From assembly GCA_016165875.1 (NCBI GenBank), contig JABBOT010000027.1, forward strand, positions 2,333,939 through 2,397,938: a stretch of 64,000 bases of DNA, in the 5' to 3' direction. The position numbers and the translations under genes are program-made. A model generated the notes under the pieces. The model saw nothing but the letters and a program-made list of their open reading frames with translations. It had not been told where the DNA came from and searched no databases. This document shows, piece by piece, positions 24,413 through 37,000 of this stretch (its first letter is position 1; each line of letters starts with the position of its first letter). Source of the DNA: Acanthopleura granulata (lineage: Eukaryota; Mollusca; Polyplacophora; Chitonida; Chitonidae).

Positions 24413-24900
24413 CTTAAGACAGAAAGTTGCCTAACATTCAAATTAAACTTATTGCAGACAAGCCCTGGAACTTAACAACTTAACCAGACAGATCATATCA
24501 TGAACACTAAATCCAGATGTCACAGGCCAGGAAACATGTGCTGGACACTACATGCCAGACATGTTGTTCCCTTTGTCTGCTTCAGTCTGTTCACCCGTCT
24601 GTTCCTGAAGATAAATGGCCTGTATGCTTTACTCAGGCACATCACCATTTGATTTATAGGTGGCAGAATCATACAAACTATAAACAATACGTAATATATA
24701 TAACAAGGAAGATAACATTGCCTAGGATATAAGCTTAACTTTACATAACTGGACACAAAACAGAAAACTATTCCAGTCTCAACCAAACAACGTTCATTCA
24801 AAAGCTGACATACTAGGCCTCATGCTGATTTATGAATTGACAAACATGCTTTATCTTATCTAGTTGGACAGGGAATTTGTTGATTCCCCAGCTCTCAGGG

Positions 24901-25155
24901 GGAGGGCCTCCATGGCCGAGGGTGTTAGCGCGCTAGTGTAGCGCAATGACCCACGTGCCTCTCACCAATGTGATCTCGGCGAGTTCAAGCTCAACTCACG
25001 CTGGCTTCCTTGGTCCGCCAGCAACCTGCAGATGGTCCTGGGTTTTCCACAGGGCCTGCCACTTTTCCTCCCACCACAATGCTGGCCGCTGTTGCACAAG
25101 TGAAATATTCTCGAGTACAGCTTTTTACAACAATCAAATAAATAAATAAATCAAA
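24901..25155 (+). repeat. SINE, family A, near full length
   Basis: This is the best complete copy. The tRNA-like head GGCCTCCATGGCCGAGG is followed by TTAGCGCGCTAG, GCGCAATGACCCACGTG and the B-box-like GAGTTCAAGCTC. Then come CAGCAACCTGCAGATGG, CACCACAATGCTGGCC, AAGTGAAATATTC and an AATAAATAAATAAATC tail. Confidence 0.82.
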
Positions 25156-28075
25156 GGTCAGTGGTTACCTCTACCCATAAATGTGATGGCTGCTGTGAAA
25201 ACTTCTTCAGGGTGGCGTCAAACAACAATCAGGCAATCACTGAATCCTTCAACCAGTGCAACAGTGCACCTTAGTGATAAGTTCAACCATGCTCTCTGAA
25301 CAAACAACCATGGCCACATTAATCTTTGAAAACTGGGGGTCATGATTGGGTAAATATGTATCAAACCAACATTTCTTTCTTCCTGGATGTTACGTCGCCG
25401 TACACTACAAATATTTGTTTTTACAGTTTATACACCTGTGTTGATGTCTACCCCACAGTCACTATCCTCATTGGTGACCCAATGCTAGGATCCTAGGATC
25501 CATGTCCCACCACCACTTCTCAGGCCAACATTCATGTTCATTCCCTTCCCTGTGGAAGCAATGGTTTTTGTCTTGAATCAGAGACACTGAACATTTGAGA
25601 AACATCAAGGGACATACATTGCAACAATATCAGTTATGGTTTTTCAAAGACCTGGACCCATTTCGTTAAGAGAACATGACTACCAAAGACCTGGGCCCAT
25701 TTCTTTACATGACTACCATGGCAACCAACTCTGTAGGTATGGACTTTTCTGAGCTGTCAATCAAGATCGCACATTTTACCAATCAATCAATGTTGTTGCA
25801 AGCAAGTCAACCAGATGTCCCAGAAAATGGTTATAACTGTTCGATCTTTCAGTGATGTCACGTCACAATTGCTTTCAGTGATGTCATGACATCACAATTG
25901 CTTTCAGTGATGTCGTGACGTCACAATTGCTTTCACTGAGAATGGATGAAAAGTAATGGGTGGTGAGACACTGCATGTAGTGGATCTATCCATTGTAGCT
26001 TCATGCTCATAACGTTAAGAAGGCTTCGCGCAAGTGGCCCAAGTTCTTGACTGACTTTACTGGTGATACACGATAACTATAAAAACATAAATACTAGCCA
26101 GACATTCATTCTTCAAGTGCATGAACATTTTGTTAAAGATGAGTTAATTGGGGGGGGGGGGGAGAAAAGATAATACATCAACATCAATGTATTTCATTGA
26201 AAACACATATTGACAAATCATATACATGTACTCTGTTTATTATACATTAATATAAAAGGGACATGAAATAATTTCAAACAGGCCATAATACACAAACATT
26301 ATTTACCATACCTTTGTAAAAAAAACATTCACAAGAAAAGAAAATCACTGGAACAATGCAGAACAGCTGTCAGAGGAAATAGGAGAGAACCATACGTGTC
26401 CTGTACTGTCGCACCTGACGGAAAGGGGGGGGGGCTGCATTCTAACCCTACATGTACTTACACTCTAGTGGAAATGGGAGTCAATCAGTGTGGATTCTGG
26501 TTGCCTCTGTCCAAATGCCAGCCAATGAGTGCTATGATGTAACCATAGCAATGAGAAGTACATGTATGTGAAACAAGGTGACGATTAACTACTGCAGCCA
26601 GTTCTCTACAAATCTAACCAGTCAAGTATACCTGTTGATGCCGTTTGAAAATGTACTGTCCATGTGAGAGCACACGCAAAATTCACAGACATTATAAATA
26701 ATGTGTCCAGGTAAGATAACATTCCTCGACTATCCCGTATCATACACTATATCAGGCCTCATTATCAAGTACAATGGCGTTTATCTTGACAAAAGATGAT
26801 TTGTCTTGTAGTATAAACAAGTACCAACCAGAAGATAATCGAAGTAACCTTGCAATGCTTCTACACATACTTTCTGCTAAAAGACTGAAAATAAATCAAC
26901 CAAATTTACATGTTTGTGTTATCATACAGTAAATATACAACAGCAGATGAAGCATTCAGCTTCAGTTATGTACATGCACTAGTGCTTTAATGACATCATT
27001 GTAATAACATACTATATTGTGTCTTGAGGATTAGGCAATAAACTGTGATCAACAACGTAGTGTATATGTATAGGCCATGGGCATATGTATTACAGATGTA
27101 ACATATAATTTAAGATCATTACATGTATCATTAAAAATATGTACAGTATCTATAAAAACTTACAAAATCACTATGAATAACAAGGCTTGGTAATTTCATC
27201 AAAGAACTTAATGACTTGGGTATGAAGAAGGTAGTCCTATATGATCTCACTCAGTGTTTTTATTTTTCCAAGTTAGGTCATAGTCCAGAGGATTGGAGGG
27301 CTGGCAAAGAACCTACTTACATTGCCTGTTCTATCAATAATCACATGCTGAGCCATATTGTGTATGAGAAATCCTACCAGCAACATCTACATATTCACTG
27401 TATTTATTTCTTTAATTTCATTGTTATTTAATGTCATAACCAAGATTTTTCACATATGATGGCAGTCATTTTTACAAAAGGAGAAAGCCAGAGTGCTCAC
27501 AGTACACCATGAATCGTTGGCACATTTACACATGTACTGTCACCAGACATGAATTACAGATATGCAAACCATATTAGTTGCAAACCAAGTTAGCCTACAC
27601 ATGACACGTGTGATGTCACCCCAGGCCCCAGGGACAGTGACAGAGCAGGAATCCACAAGCCCTTGTCCAAGGCCCTGGATGGAAACTGCACCAATACATA
27701 TAACATGAATGTTGCTCAACCTCAAAGCATCAAAACATCAAAGGGGTTTTTTACACAGTGTTACATGTATAAACCACGTAGATGTAATATCTTCAATGTT
27801 GGCTGCTGTGGTGTTTACACACACACAATGATCCATGCACTTACTTACATACAGCCGTGAAACTTTTGGAATCCATGAATTATGCCATTGATCCTCAATG
27901 TTGTTTTCAGTCTTTCAATAAGGGTTTATTTATTTATATGATTGTTGTTCAGCTCACAAATTTTTCACTTGAATCATGGCGATCTGTTCTACAAATGGAG
28001 TAAACCAGAGTCATCCACCCACCTATGGCAAGTTACTGAGAAACTTTCCAGTGACATGTAGATATGCACACCACA
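25156..28075. other. Intergenic region between convergent ASCC3 and CHMP1
   Basis: No gene is recognised. It holds a three-unit palindromic repeat at 25846-25937, poly-G runs near 26150 and 26425, and a possible CHMP1 3' UTR at its right end. Short open frames here have no protein-like character that I can recognise. Confidence 0.5.
25846..25937 (+). repeat. Three-unit tandem repeat with CRE-like palindromes
   Basis: Three units of about 26-30 bp run as CTTTCAGTGATGTCA..., each ending in CACAATTG. The centres are palindromic (GATGTCATGACATC in unit 2). Unit 3 has a perfect TGACGTCA at 25916-25923. Confidence 0.75.
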
Positions 28076-28081
28076 TTTATT
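28076..28081 (-). terminator. Candidate CHMP1 polyadenylation signal
   Basis: AATAAA on the minus strand lies about 430 bases past the CHMP1 stop; another is at 27925-27930. Which one is used cannot be told from sequence. Confidence 0.35.
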
Positions 28082-28507
28082 TCAGTGAAACCATTTTGCC
28101 CGTGCTCCTCAGAACAGATTGTTCTCAGAGCACATCACTGGCTCACCCACACGCAGAAGAAAAGACAATGGTGCTGAGTCAGCTCCAGATGTCCTCCATT
28201 TTGTAAAGAGTCTGCTTGATATATCATTGTCATGAAAACGGTACAAATTTGTTCAATAACTGGTGGCCGTTCTCTTAAAATAACTTGTTAATAAAGTTTC
28301 TCCTCAGGCAAGAGCCAGTTACCATGACTACAATGAGCTAAAGACAACAGTTTTCTGGCAAGAGGTGGTATTTCCCCTTGTATGTGTGGCATACATGATT
28401 GAGGGAGGAACAGATGCGTGCTCTCCATGTCGTATGATGTTTCCTGTCACTATAAGATGTTAACAGCCGGCAGTGACTGTCTTGGTTCCTGCACTACATT
28501 GATCACC

Positions 28508-31500
28508 CTACAACTGTCTCAGCTTGGCCAATCTACTCGACAACTCATCCTGTCAACAAACAAACAAAAAAACGTGTACAAATATTGTGAGGTTTTAATG
28601 GAATGAGTGAGAAAATGAACTGTAAGTTTTTAAGAAGAGTTTTAATACATGTGATCAATCTAGCAACGGCTGTAAAAAAACATATTTTAGCCCCCTTCAC
28701 AGTTTGTCCCACCTTTATGTTAAATCTTATCCCAATTGAAAACTACATCCTTCCAAAAGAACAGCATGAATGCTTGATGGGGCTACTGGAAATTACACTA
28801 TACGACAAATATATGAAATGTTCCATGCAAAACATGCTAGCAGGTCACTGTGTGACCTCACATGGAATTATGGCTACACGCAGGTAAATCATAAACACTA
28901 TTATAAATGTTAAGAATCACTGGCAAAAATCATTAGATCTGAACACACAGTTTTAGTTATGTATACATGTTTTCCACATGTAAAATTTTAAAGTTTCCAT
29001 CCATACAACATGTAATCTTGCTGAAAATCAGCTACAGATTTGTCAGGAGATAATTCAAGCTGAGAGAATTTACTGAATTAGGGAGTCCTATTCTATTTCT
29101 GCCAGGTCATCATGATTGTCTTATCTTGCAGGTTGCAGCTGATTTTATATTTTTACATTATGTAACATGTTGAAAACTGGTGAATAACAGAATCACTCAG
29201 TATTGAAAATAAAATTATAGGTTATATTCCAGTATTTTTGCTTTCAATATTTTTTCTCTTCTCCATTATACAACAGCGGACAAGCACATTTTTCACCCAT
29301 AGTTCAGGGCTGATAATTCCTGTTTTTTTTTGTTTTTGTTTTTATTTTTATCTTTTTCAGTCATTTCACAAAACTGTGAACGGGGGTATTAAATATCTAA
29401 ATCTCAACTATCTCTTCATACTACACTCCCAACAGACTGCTACTAGAGTGCCTGTGAGCATAAACAAGTCCCCTCTAAGACTCTCCTTCAAAAGCTGCTA
29501 CTGCTGATTTGACACACAGCTTTTAGGCTTTCCTCACCTGTTCCTGGGAAGCTTGGGAAGCCTGTGTGGATGCTCCTATTGAGGTCGTCTGGGCAGAGGG
29601 AAGATCCATGTTTAACTCCAGCCTTGAAACACAAAGCAAATTTACGGTTATCATCTACATCATGTTCAGCAATGTCAGACTGATTCAGTCATGTAGGAGT
29701 ACTTCCAGGATTACTCTCACTGTATGCCTGTAATCTTGTTCGCTAGTTTTTAAAACATTTCTTTGTATTCTAGGAAGTGTATCTAATGTACAGTCCTGTC
29801 TCTAGCTTATCATGCATGATAACCTGCTGTATTTTATTTACTCTTATCAGTTTCAAATACAGAAATGTAAGTCAACAGAGTAGCAGTTCACTTTCGTACC
29901 TTAAACTCCCTTAAATCTTCAAGAAATTCAACCACAGACATAGTGCATGTTTTGACAGGAGAATGTTATTTCATCTGGACTGGTCATTTTATAATTTCGG
30001 TAAAGTTCATATGTGCTCCTATCTGAACAATGCAATTTAGTCATCAAAATCTTATGAATCATGTTTTCAAACTTCACCCAGATTTATACTTTACTGGTCG
30101 AATTCGTTGAGGATTTAGGGTAGATCAGAAACGCATTAGAAGAAGGAATTTACAGGAAAAGTTAAAATGTGAACATGGGTATGAAGCTAGTATTGCATGT
30201 GGCTGCTGACTCACCCTGCCTCATCAGCCACCTCCTGCATAAGGCTGTCCACCTGGCCCTGAGGCGCTGTCAGCGTAGATGAGGCACTCATGGTGTTCTC
30301 CATTACCTGAGATTGCACATCCAGGTTCTCAAACTGCGTCTCAAAACGGTCCATCAACTGAGACACCTGCACACATGTGCAATGCAACACAGTCACAATA
30401 CTACACATACATTTATTTGTTCAGTGTTGATAAGTCACATACAGAGTTATCCCCCCACATCATGATGGGGCAGGCTTTGACCCATCTGTATATGTACCTC
30501 ACCAAGTCCCCATCTCTCAGCGACAATATAGGCAACCTACCACCAACTAGTACAGCCATTTATAAACTACTTTATTTGTTGTTTTATTTTGTCCTAAAAA
30601 TGGGGGTTTCAAGAAAAATTAAAAAATTGTTACATATATCATCGGTCTTTTATCAATATACCTTAACGAAAAAGGGAATAAAATCTGAATTATCCCTCTA
30701 ATTATATCTGAAGCCACCACTTATATTTATTGACCACATACATTTTACAAAAATGTTATATATTAAGCGCTTACAACTACAGATCAAGTTCTTGAAACCT
30801 TGATTATCTGTAAAAAAAAGGAAAATCTTACCTTTTCTAAATTCATACTCTTCATTGCAGATTCCATTGACTTGACCACACCAGCCATCGAAGATGTTAC
30901 CTTCCAACAGAAACCAAAGCACAGCAATACAACAAAGTTATGTATAACATATATATGTATATATGTACAACAGACATTTGCTCATTATGGTAAATTTTCT
31001 CTTCACCATCATTCCATATCCGATGAAAATAGCGTGTGTGCAGAAAGACAATGTAATCATACAGAGAATGCTCTATTCACAGAGAATCAATACCAACACA
31101 TAACTATGTAAGTATCTGTACAACAAACTCACCTGTTTCATCGTGACAGCTGTCTGCACTCTCTGAGACACCGCGTCTATTCGGGCACTCATTCGGCGGA
31201 AATTCAAAGCTTGATTCTTCTGTCGTATTGAGTTCTCTGCGTGGATTTTGGCACCTTCCATGTTGCCTTTCTGTATAGCCTATTTTATTGGAAATAATCC
31301 ATGGTTTCATAGATCTGCAAACTGTTTCTTCATCACAAATTGTTGAAAGAAACTCATTACATTAAGTTTAATAATGTTCAAGCTGGCAAACACAAAGACA
31401 TGATTTGCAACAATACAATGCATGAATTAATTAGCTATATATAAGACAGGAAACGGGAATACCTGTACGCAGTGACCACAAAACAGAAAGACTGCATGTT

Positions 31501-32360
31501 TAAGCTAAGTACTACTGTTGGAAGGTAGTTTGCTGACTGAAGCATCAAATAAAACAGTCCTGAATTTCAAATTAAATTTGCAACTTACCTTTTTCAACTT
31601 CACTTTCTCCTCCTTTTCACTTTTTTCACATTTCTTGGCATTTCTTTCTAAATCTTTGGCTGCAAATTTCAGGTTGAATAGATGTTCTGTCAGGTTAAGG
31701 AAAAAATTCACAGATCATACACCGAAATCAACATACCCACTAAAATGTTGCAAAGTCACAAAATTATACCAAAGTTCTATGCTTACTTGGGACTGTATCT
31801 CTGAAAATGATGTCAACCTCATTACCATAATATTTTATATATTATAACCAAATTTCCCAGCAGTCATTTTAAGGGCAGTGAATCAGCGTGACATGTTATC
31901 AGTGGTAGGCAGAAATTTGTTAATATTCCAAATCATGTTGTGCGAATAAAAGGGTACTGACAATGTTTATGTTGGATAGTCTACATAAATAAAGATTTCT
32001 ACCCAGGCCAAATTTTAAGACTAATTTGGTGTATTAAAATATCTAGGGTATACAGGTAAGCTGTTGGAGTTTGCTCTCAAATGCTGTATATTTAGCCTCA
32101 TGATGTAGTCAAGTCATCCCTATGTACATGTAAAAAAAAAAAGTATACATGTATGTAGCCTTTATATACAGACTGTCATAGTTACTCCTGGCACTCAAAC
32201 TTCAACTTAAGAACTCTGGAACAATGTAAAACACAAAATCAAGGCTGCTTTGTAGCTAGGATACTTGAAACTTTATTTTCGCAACTAATACAAGTATTAC
32301 TTTTGACATGAACGACTAATGGCTTAATGGAAGAGCTGACTGAAAAGAAATACCTTCCAT
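28508..32360 (-). CDS. CHMP1B: CHMP1 (CHMP1B-type ESCRT-III subunit), complete, 7 coding exons
   Basis: Exons in transcript order: 32360-32354 (ATG GAA G), 31686-31589, 31279-31133, 30900-30832, 30366-30215, 29622-29538, 28549-28508. They give 600 nt, or 199 residues plus stop, the same length as human CHMP1B. Residues include HLFNLKFAAKDLERNAKKCEK, then AIQKGNME, IHAENSIRQKNQALNF and MSARIDAVSQRVQTAVTM. These are followed by MAGVVKSM and the acidic VADEAGLELNMDLP. The last exon encodes DELSSRLAKLRQL, the MIM1 helix that binds MIT domains of VPS4, spastin and IST1. CHMP1 polymerises with IST1 on membranes in endosomal sorting, abscission and membrane remodelling. The basic first helix and acidic C-terminal half fit the ESCRT-III fold. 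CHMP1B is favoured over CHMP1A by the HAENSIRQKNQ and DEAGLELNMDLP blocks. Confidence 0.96.
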
Positions 32361-32812
32361 GACAGGAGCAGGCGCTTATAGTTATCAGTATCACTCGAAG
32401 TCCAGAGATTTATCAACTTTTCAGGCAGGAGAGACCCTATACCAAATGACTTTACTTTATACTGGCAAATAAAACATATTCAAGCTCACTGGTCACATCA
32501 TAGGCAGCAGACCTGGGGGATCTTACTGGGAGTAGGCATGCATGAATCCAACCTAAAACAATCGCCTAAAACGCATCTCTGGCTATCTGAAGATTCAAAG
32601 CTTGCAGGGTTTAGGCATCCTCTGGTCCCTTTTCTACAGGCTCACTATGTTAGGCTGCGAGTGTAGATTTATGTTTACATAGTGCAACCTGTCACATCGG
32701 CTCTGAATAGTTGAATGAAACAGGAACAAGCTGCACTTCATATGCCACACTCAGTGACACAGTCCAATTTGTCATTTTCTACACGTCATATACGAAATAG
32801 TTTTTTTCCCAG

Positions 32813-33062
32813 TTTATTTATTTGATTGATATTTTTAAGCATATTTCACTTAAATGACGGTGGCCAGCATTACCATGGGAGGAAACCGGGCATAGTCTGG
32901 GAGAAACCCACGACAATCTGCAGGTTGCTAGTGGACCTTCCAACATACAGCCGGAAAGGAAGCCAGCATAAACTTGACTTGAACTCACAACGACCGCATT
33001 GATGAGAGGCTCCTGTGTCATTACGCCACGCTAACCTCCTTGGCCGCAGAGGCCCTTCTGTC
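32813..33062 (-). repeat. SINE, family A, near full length, reverse
   Basis: The reverse strand reads GGCCTCTGCGGCCAAGGAGG, TTAGCGTGGCGTAATGACAC, GTGAGTTCAAG, CCAGCATAATG-like blocks and an AATAAATAAA tail. It lies between the CHMP1 and URB1 start codons. Confidence 0.8.
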
Positions 33063-33149
33063 ATAGTTTAAAATAAATCTAACCTGCTAAAATAGATGAG
33101 CCAATACGGCTGGATTCCATCACCACCACCTTTAGTCCGAGTTTACTTT

Positions 33150-33233
33150 GATGTTGGGATTTGCATTAGAAATGATGCTATTGTTCAAATTTCATTCAGC
33201 GATAGCATCATTTCTTATGCAAATCCCAACATC
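33150..33233. repeat. Near-perfect inverted repeat (32-bp arms, 20-nt loop) with two POU octamers
   Basis: Arms at 33150-33181 and 33202-33233 are reverse complements with a single mismatch. Pairing can extend four more positions, with G.U wobbles, into the loop. Each arm has the canonical octamer (ATTTGCAT left, ATGCAAAT right). It lies in the CHMP1/URB1 intergenic region, outside the SINE. It could be a minute TIR element, a small-RNA hairpin or a regulatory palindrome. Confidence 0.9.
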
Positions 33234-33992
33234 TGAGAAATCTTATCAAAATTTTATGAGTTTCTACTGACTCTGGAAGGTCTTCACAGCAGGGCTAATG
33301 CTTATGGACATGGAATATATGTCTTCACACTGGAAAGATATTCGAGCCTCGTAGCTGTATGTAACATCATAACGCTATTAATTAAGCCTGCATAAACTTT
33401 CATTTACTATCATTTAATTAATTAAGCTATATTACCTGCATAACAAATAAATTATGATGTCAATACCAGTCACTCATTCTCTAGTTTACAATACTAAAAT
33501 AAGCCAAATCGCCATTGCAGAAGTCTAGTTTTGGAAGAGACTGAGGGGTTGTAATTTGACAGAGGTTAACAAGGCAGTTATTGTTAGACGGGAGAGCCCC
33601 AGCCCCACCAAACCACCCTGTCTTGTCCAAAACCAGTGTGGTCTCAAGAGATTTCTGCAATGCCGATTTGGCTCATTAGAAAGATATGTACTGTAATATG
33701 GGGTAAAACCAACTGCCGTTGGTAGCCGGTTGTACAGCTCAAGATATATCATATAATGCAGATACATGAAAACAAATCAAATAATACATTTACACATCAC
33801 AACCAAACTGAAACAGCCAGACATGGTCGAAAAAGGATACTCTCCATTTGTGACATTTTCCTTATTAATATCAGCGAATCCTCCGTCTGCCAACTCAAAA
33901 TCTACAACTAAGAAATAAGACACTAACGTTCAATGACGCTATACTCCCTGATGATGACTGTTTCCCTTATGACAGATTTCCTAATTTCAACA

Positions 33993-34054
33993 GCGGAAGT
34001 CATGGAGAATGACGTCACATTTATAACCGGAAGCACGTGTTTGCGACTGTAAAC
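33993..34054 (+). promoter_or_regulatory. URB1 proximal promoter / 5' UTR motif cluster and uORF
   Basis: Within 62 bp before the URB1 ATG are GCGGAAGT (33993-34000, ETS-like), TGACGTCA (34010-34017, CRE), CCGGAAG (34027-34033, ETS) and CACGTG (34034-34039, E-box). An upstream ATG at 34002 opens a 16-codon frame closing at 34050-34052, two bases before the main ATG. ETS plus E-box is common for ribosome-biogenesis promoters; the transcription start itself is not visible. Confidence 0.5.
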
Positions 34055-37000
34055 ATGGAGGGAGTTGTTGGCAATCGCAAACGTCGTCCGTCGCGGGTCA
34101 GTAATGTCAGTGAGACAGCTAAGAAGAGTAAGAAGAAGGATTCTAATGCACAGCCAAAATCAAGTGCGGCTGCCACAGAAAACGCAGTCTTCACTGTTGT
34201 GGAGTTCATTTTTAAACTGCGGGATCCAAACACAACGTTCACCGGTAGGTTGCTCAGTGTAAAGTTGTTGTTGTAACTGATCAGAAACTTTCTAAACTTT
34301 GAATTTAGGAGTGTAAACGCTGCAAGTGTTTGGAAATAGTGGAGAGTTTGTAAAGATTAAGGCTGTGTTATTGTTCATCCCTGACCCACTTTTCCGAGAC
34401 AAGGTGGGTACTCTCACAAACTAAAGTGGCAGTGGCATAGTCGGTCCTCAGTTGTGGGTTGCCTTAGCCTCGAACTCTGATGTCCAACGAGTTCCAAGCG
34501 AGTCAGCTTTCTCCATTGACGTAAAATCGTGTCTTTAGCCATGTTAGTTTGCAAGAGCACCCCCTTTTTCTCATCTCATTCTGCATGAATTCGCTAGACT
34601 CCTAATCGCTGGAGTACTCTCTCCTTTCTATCACCATATCTCCAAAACCACAGATGCTTTTTGCATAACATTGACATGGCTCTGTTCCTTGATAATCTGG
34701 AAGGGAGGGTGGTTGCGGTATCCAGTTAAGAATACACGAAAAACATTAAACTTTTAGTGTTGAACAAATCCAAGTTGCTTTGGTTTATTATTAATAAAAT
34801 CAGTTTTAGGCAAAATTTTATTTGCTGCCTTCTCCATTGCTCAGTGGTTCACATGGCTATATCATTTTAGAGTATCTTTGCTTGACCAGCGTGAAGGCAA
34901 ATTATCAATTATCACAGCCGTGTCAATGTTATATGAAAGGATCTGTAGGTTTGGAGATCTAGGCGATAAAAGGGAGGGACCACCAAAGTAACCAAACAGT
35001 TGCCAGCCACCCCCCACTTATACTGGACATTTTGGTGTGACATCTGTATGCAATACCTGTCAGTATGTTAAATTCGCATATATAGACGCAGGTCGCGGCA
35101 GACTACCTACATCTGTTGTAATGGATGCATTCTTGATAAAAATGATCTATAAGTAACAGTCTGTGCACAGGTACAATGTTATTTGTATGTACTGTCCTCA
35201 TGCAACTTTTATTTGATTTACAGCGATTGAGGAGTTCATATCCTGTGCTGAGAAATTTCCCATACAATCTGACTATGACATTGTTAAAGAATTTTGCTGT
35301 TCATCAAAAGATGGGTCTGAAATCCTGGCAGTATTGGATGCTGGGAGAAGAAAGCCCTCTGAGGTACACAGCTATATCTGCCATTAGTGACAAAGAGAAA
35401 CAGATTAATTGATCAAAGTTCTGTTCTACATGTACTTGTTTATTAGTAATTGCATGGATGTTGATTTATATATATATAAACAAAGAGGAGAAAAAAATTC
35501 ACTACCCTGGATGGTGATGATGATACGATGATATGAAGGGTTGTCTCCTCTTGTCTTTGTAGTACATATATGTGTCCAAATGGTTGAAAGAAAATTGCTT
35601 GTCGAAGCTTGTTAGCTTTTTGCCATTTTCATTTAACAAGTGACACTTTTGTCAGCTTAACTGTTGTGCCCCCAACAGTGAAAAACACTTGTGGCCATTG
35701 AGAAGCATTCGTGCTCAGAGACCAATCCTAAAAGCTTTTGTGTCGTATAAGTGAAAAATTCTTGAGTATTCTTGAGGTAAAACACCAATCAAATAAATAA
35801 AAGCCGTTATAGGCTTGACATGCTTTTCTTTGTAAAGTTTGAATTTAAGATCGTAAATTCTATGCAACTGTATGGAAATAGTGACATTTGGATATATGAA
35901 CGTACATGTATAGTCTTCTGTACTTAACGGAGGAAGTTTGTTACATGGTATACATGTTACCACCCCATAAACTTGCACATGTCGCATGTCGCTAATCTGT
36001 TCTGGAAAATAATGTTGGATACATGTATTGCTGGTGTGTGATTTCTTTCAGTATCAGTTGATCTTCAACTGCCTAGAACACATTCTGACAAGAATAGCTG
36101 ATGACTTGGCCCAGTACCAGGCGTGTGGGAATGCGATTGTGCATCACATCCTGGAGCGTAACACTGGTTCCTTGTATTACCAGCTGGCCATGAGGAACAA
36201 GTCCTCCCAGATCAAGTCTGGTCTCAAACTGCTCACAGCCATGGTCATGCTCAACGCAGACTCGGCCAGAGATGTGCTACTCCAACTACAGTTCTCCAAT
36301 TCTCTCAGTGATATGTATGCTCTGTTGTATCGCAGAGACGTTAAGGTACGCAGTGTTGTGACTACTGCCTGGAGAGTTAAGGCCAAAGCGATAAAGTTGT
36401 TTGTTTGGCATAACAGATGGATTTTGTTAATTGTGGACACCTTAATTTTTTATTTTATTTTATTTTGTGAAGAGTGGATTTTATGGGTATTACATGTGAA
36501 GATTACTATGGAAATCACTTATTAAAGAATTTCCTTCTGAAAACTAAATCAGTCTTCAAATTAATTTTCAGGGTAATTAATATTGATTTATATGATAACA
36601 GTCACCAAATAATGTTCTGTCCCAGGATGGGCTAGACATGGAAAACCTTGTAAAAAAGAAAAAAAAAGTCGTAGTTGAAATGCTGATTTTAGTAGATACA
36701 AAAAATCCCAAACAAGTAAATTTTCAGATTTTTGTTCTGTGTTTAGTCCTCATGAAACTTGATACTGACTCATTGTGAAGATGGAGTTTGTTGTGGACTT
36801 GTCACCAGATATTACATGATGTTACCTGTTTTGCACAAAGTGTTCTGTCACCTGGATACCGTTTGCATTGGAATTGTCAGATGTAAACTGGCTCGCATTG
36901 TCTTAGAACAGATCAAATAACATAACGCTACATATTTTGGTGAAGTGGTATTTGTCATTGACACTGAAGGGATAAAAAGGTGAGATGCCAGTGGGTATGC

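Noticed and set aside
30279..30701. 140-codon plus-strand frame
   Set aside because: It is antisense to a CHMP1 exon (30366-30215) and continues into intron.
31505..31711. CHMP1 start at an intronic ATG (MNFFLNL...)
   Set aside because: The frame reads through an acceptor (CTGACAG|AACATC). The ATGGAAG exon at 32354-32360 restores the family length of 199 exactly.
34037..34054. URB1 start at GTG 34037
   Set aside because: A non-ATG start is not needed; ATG at 34055 opens the basic N-terminus.
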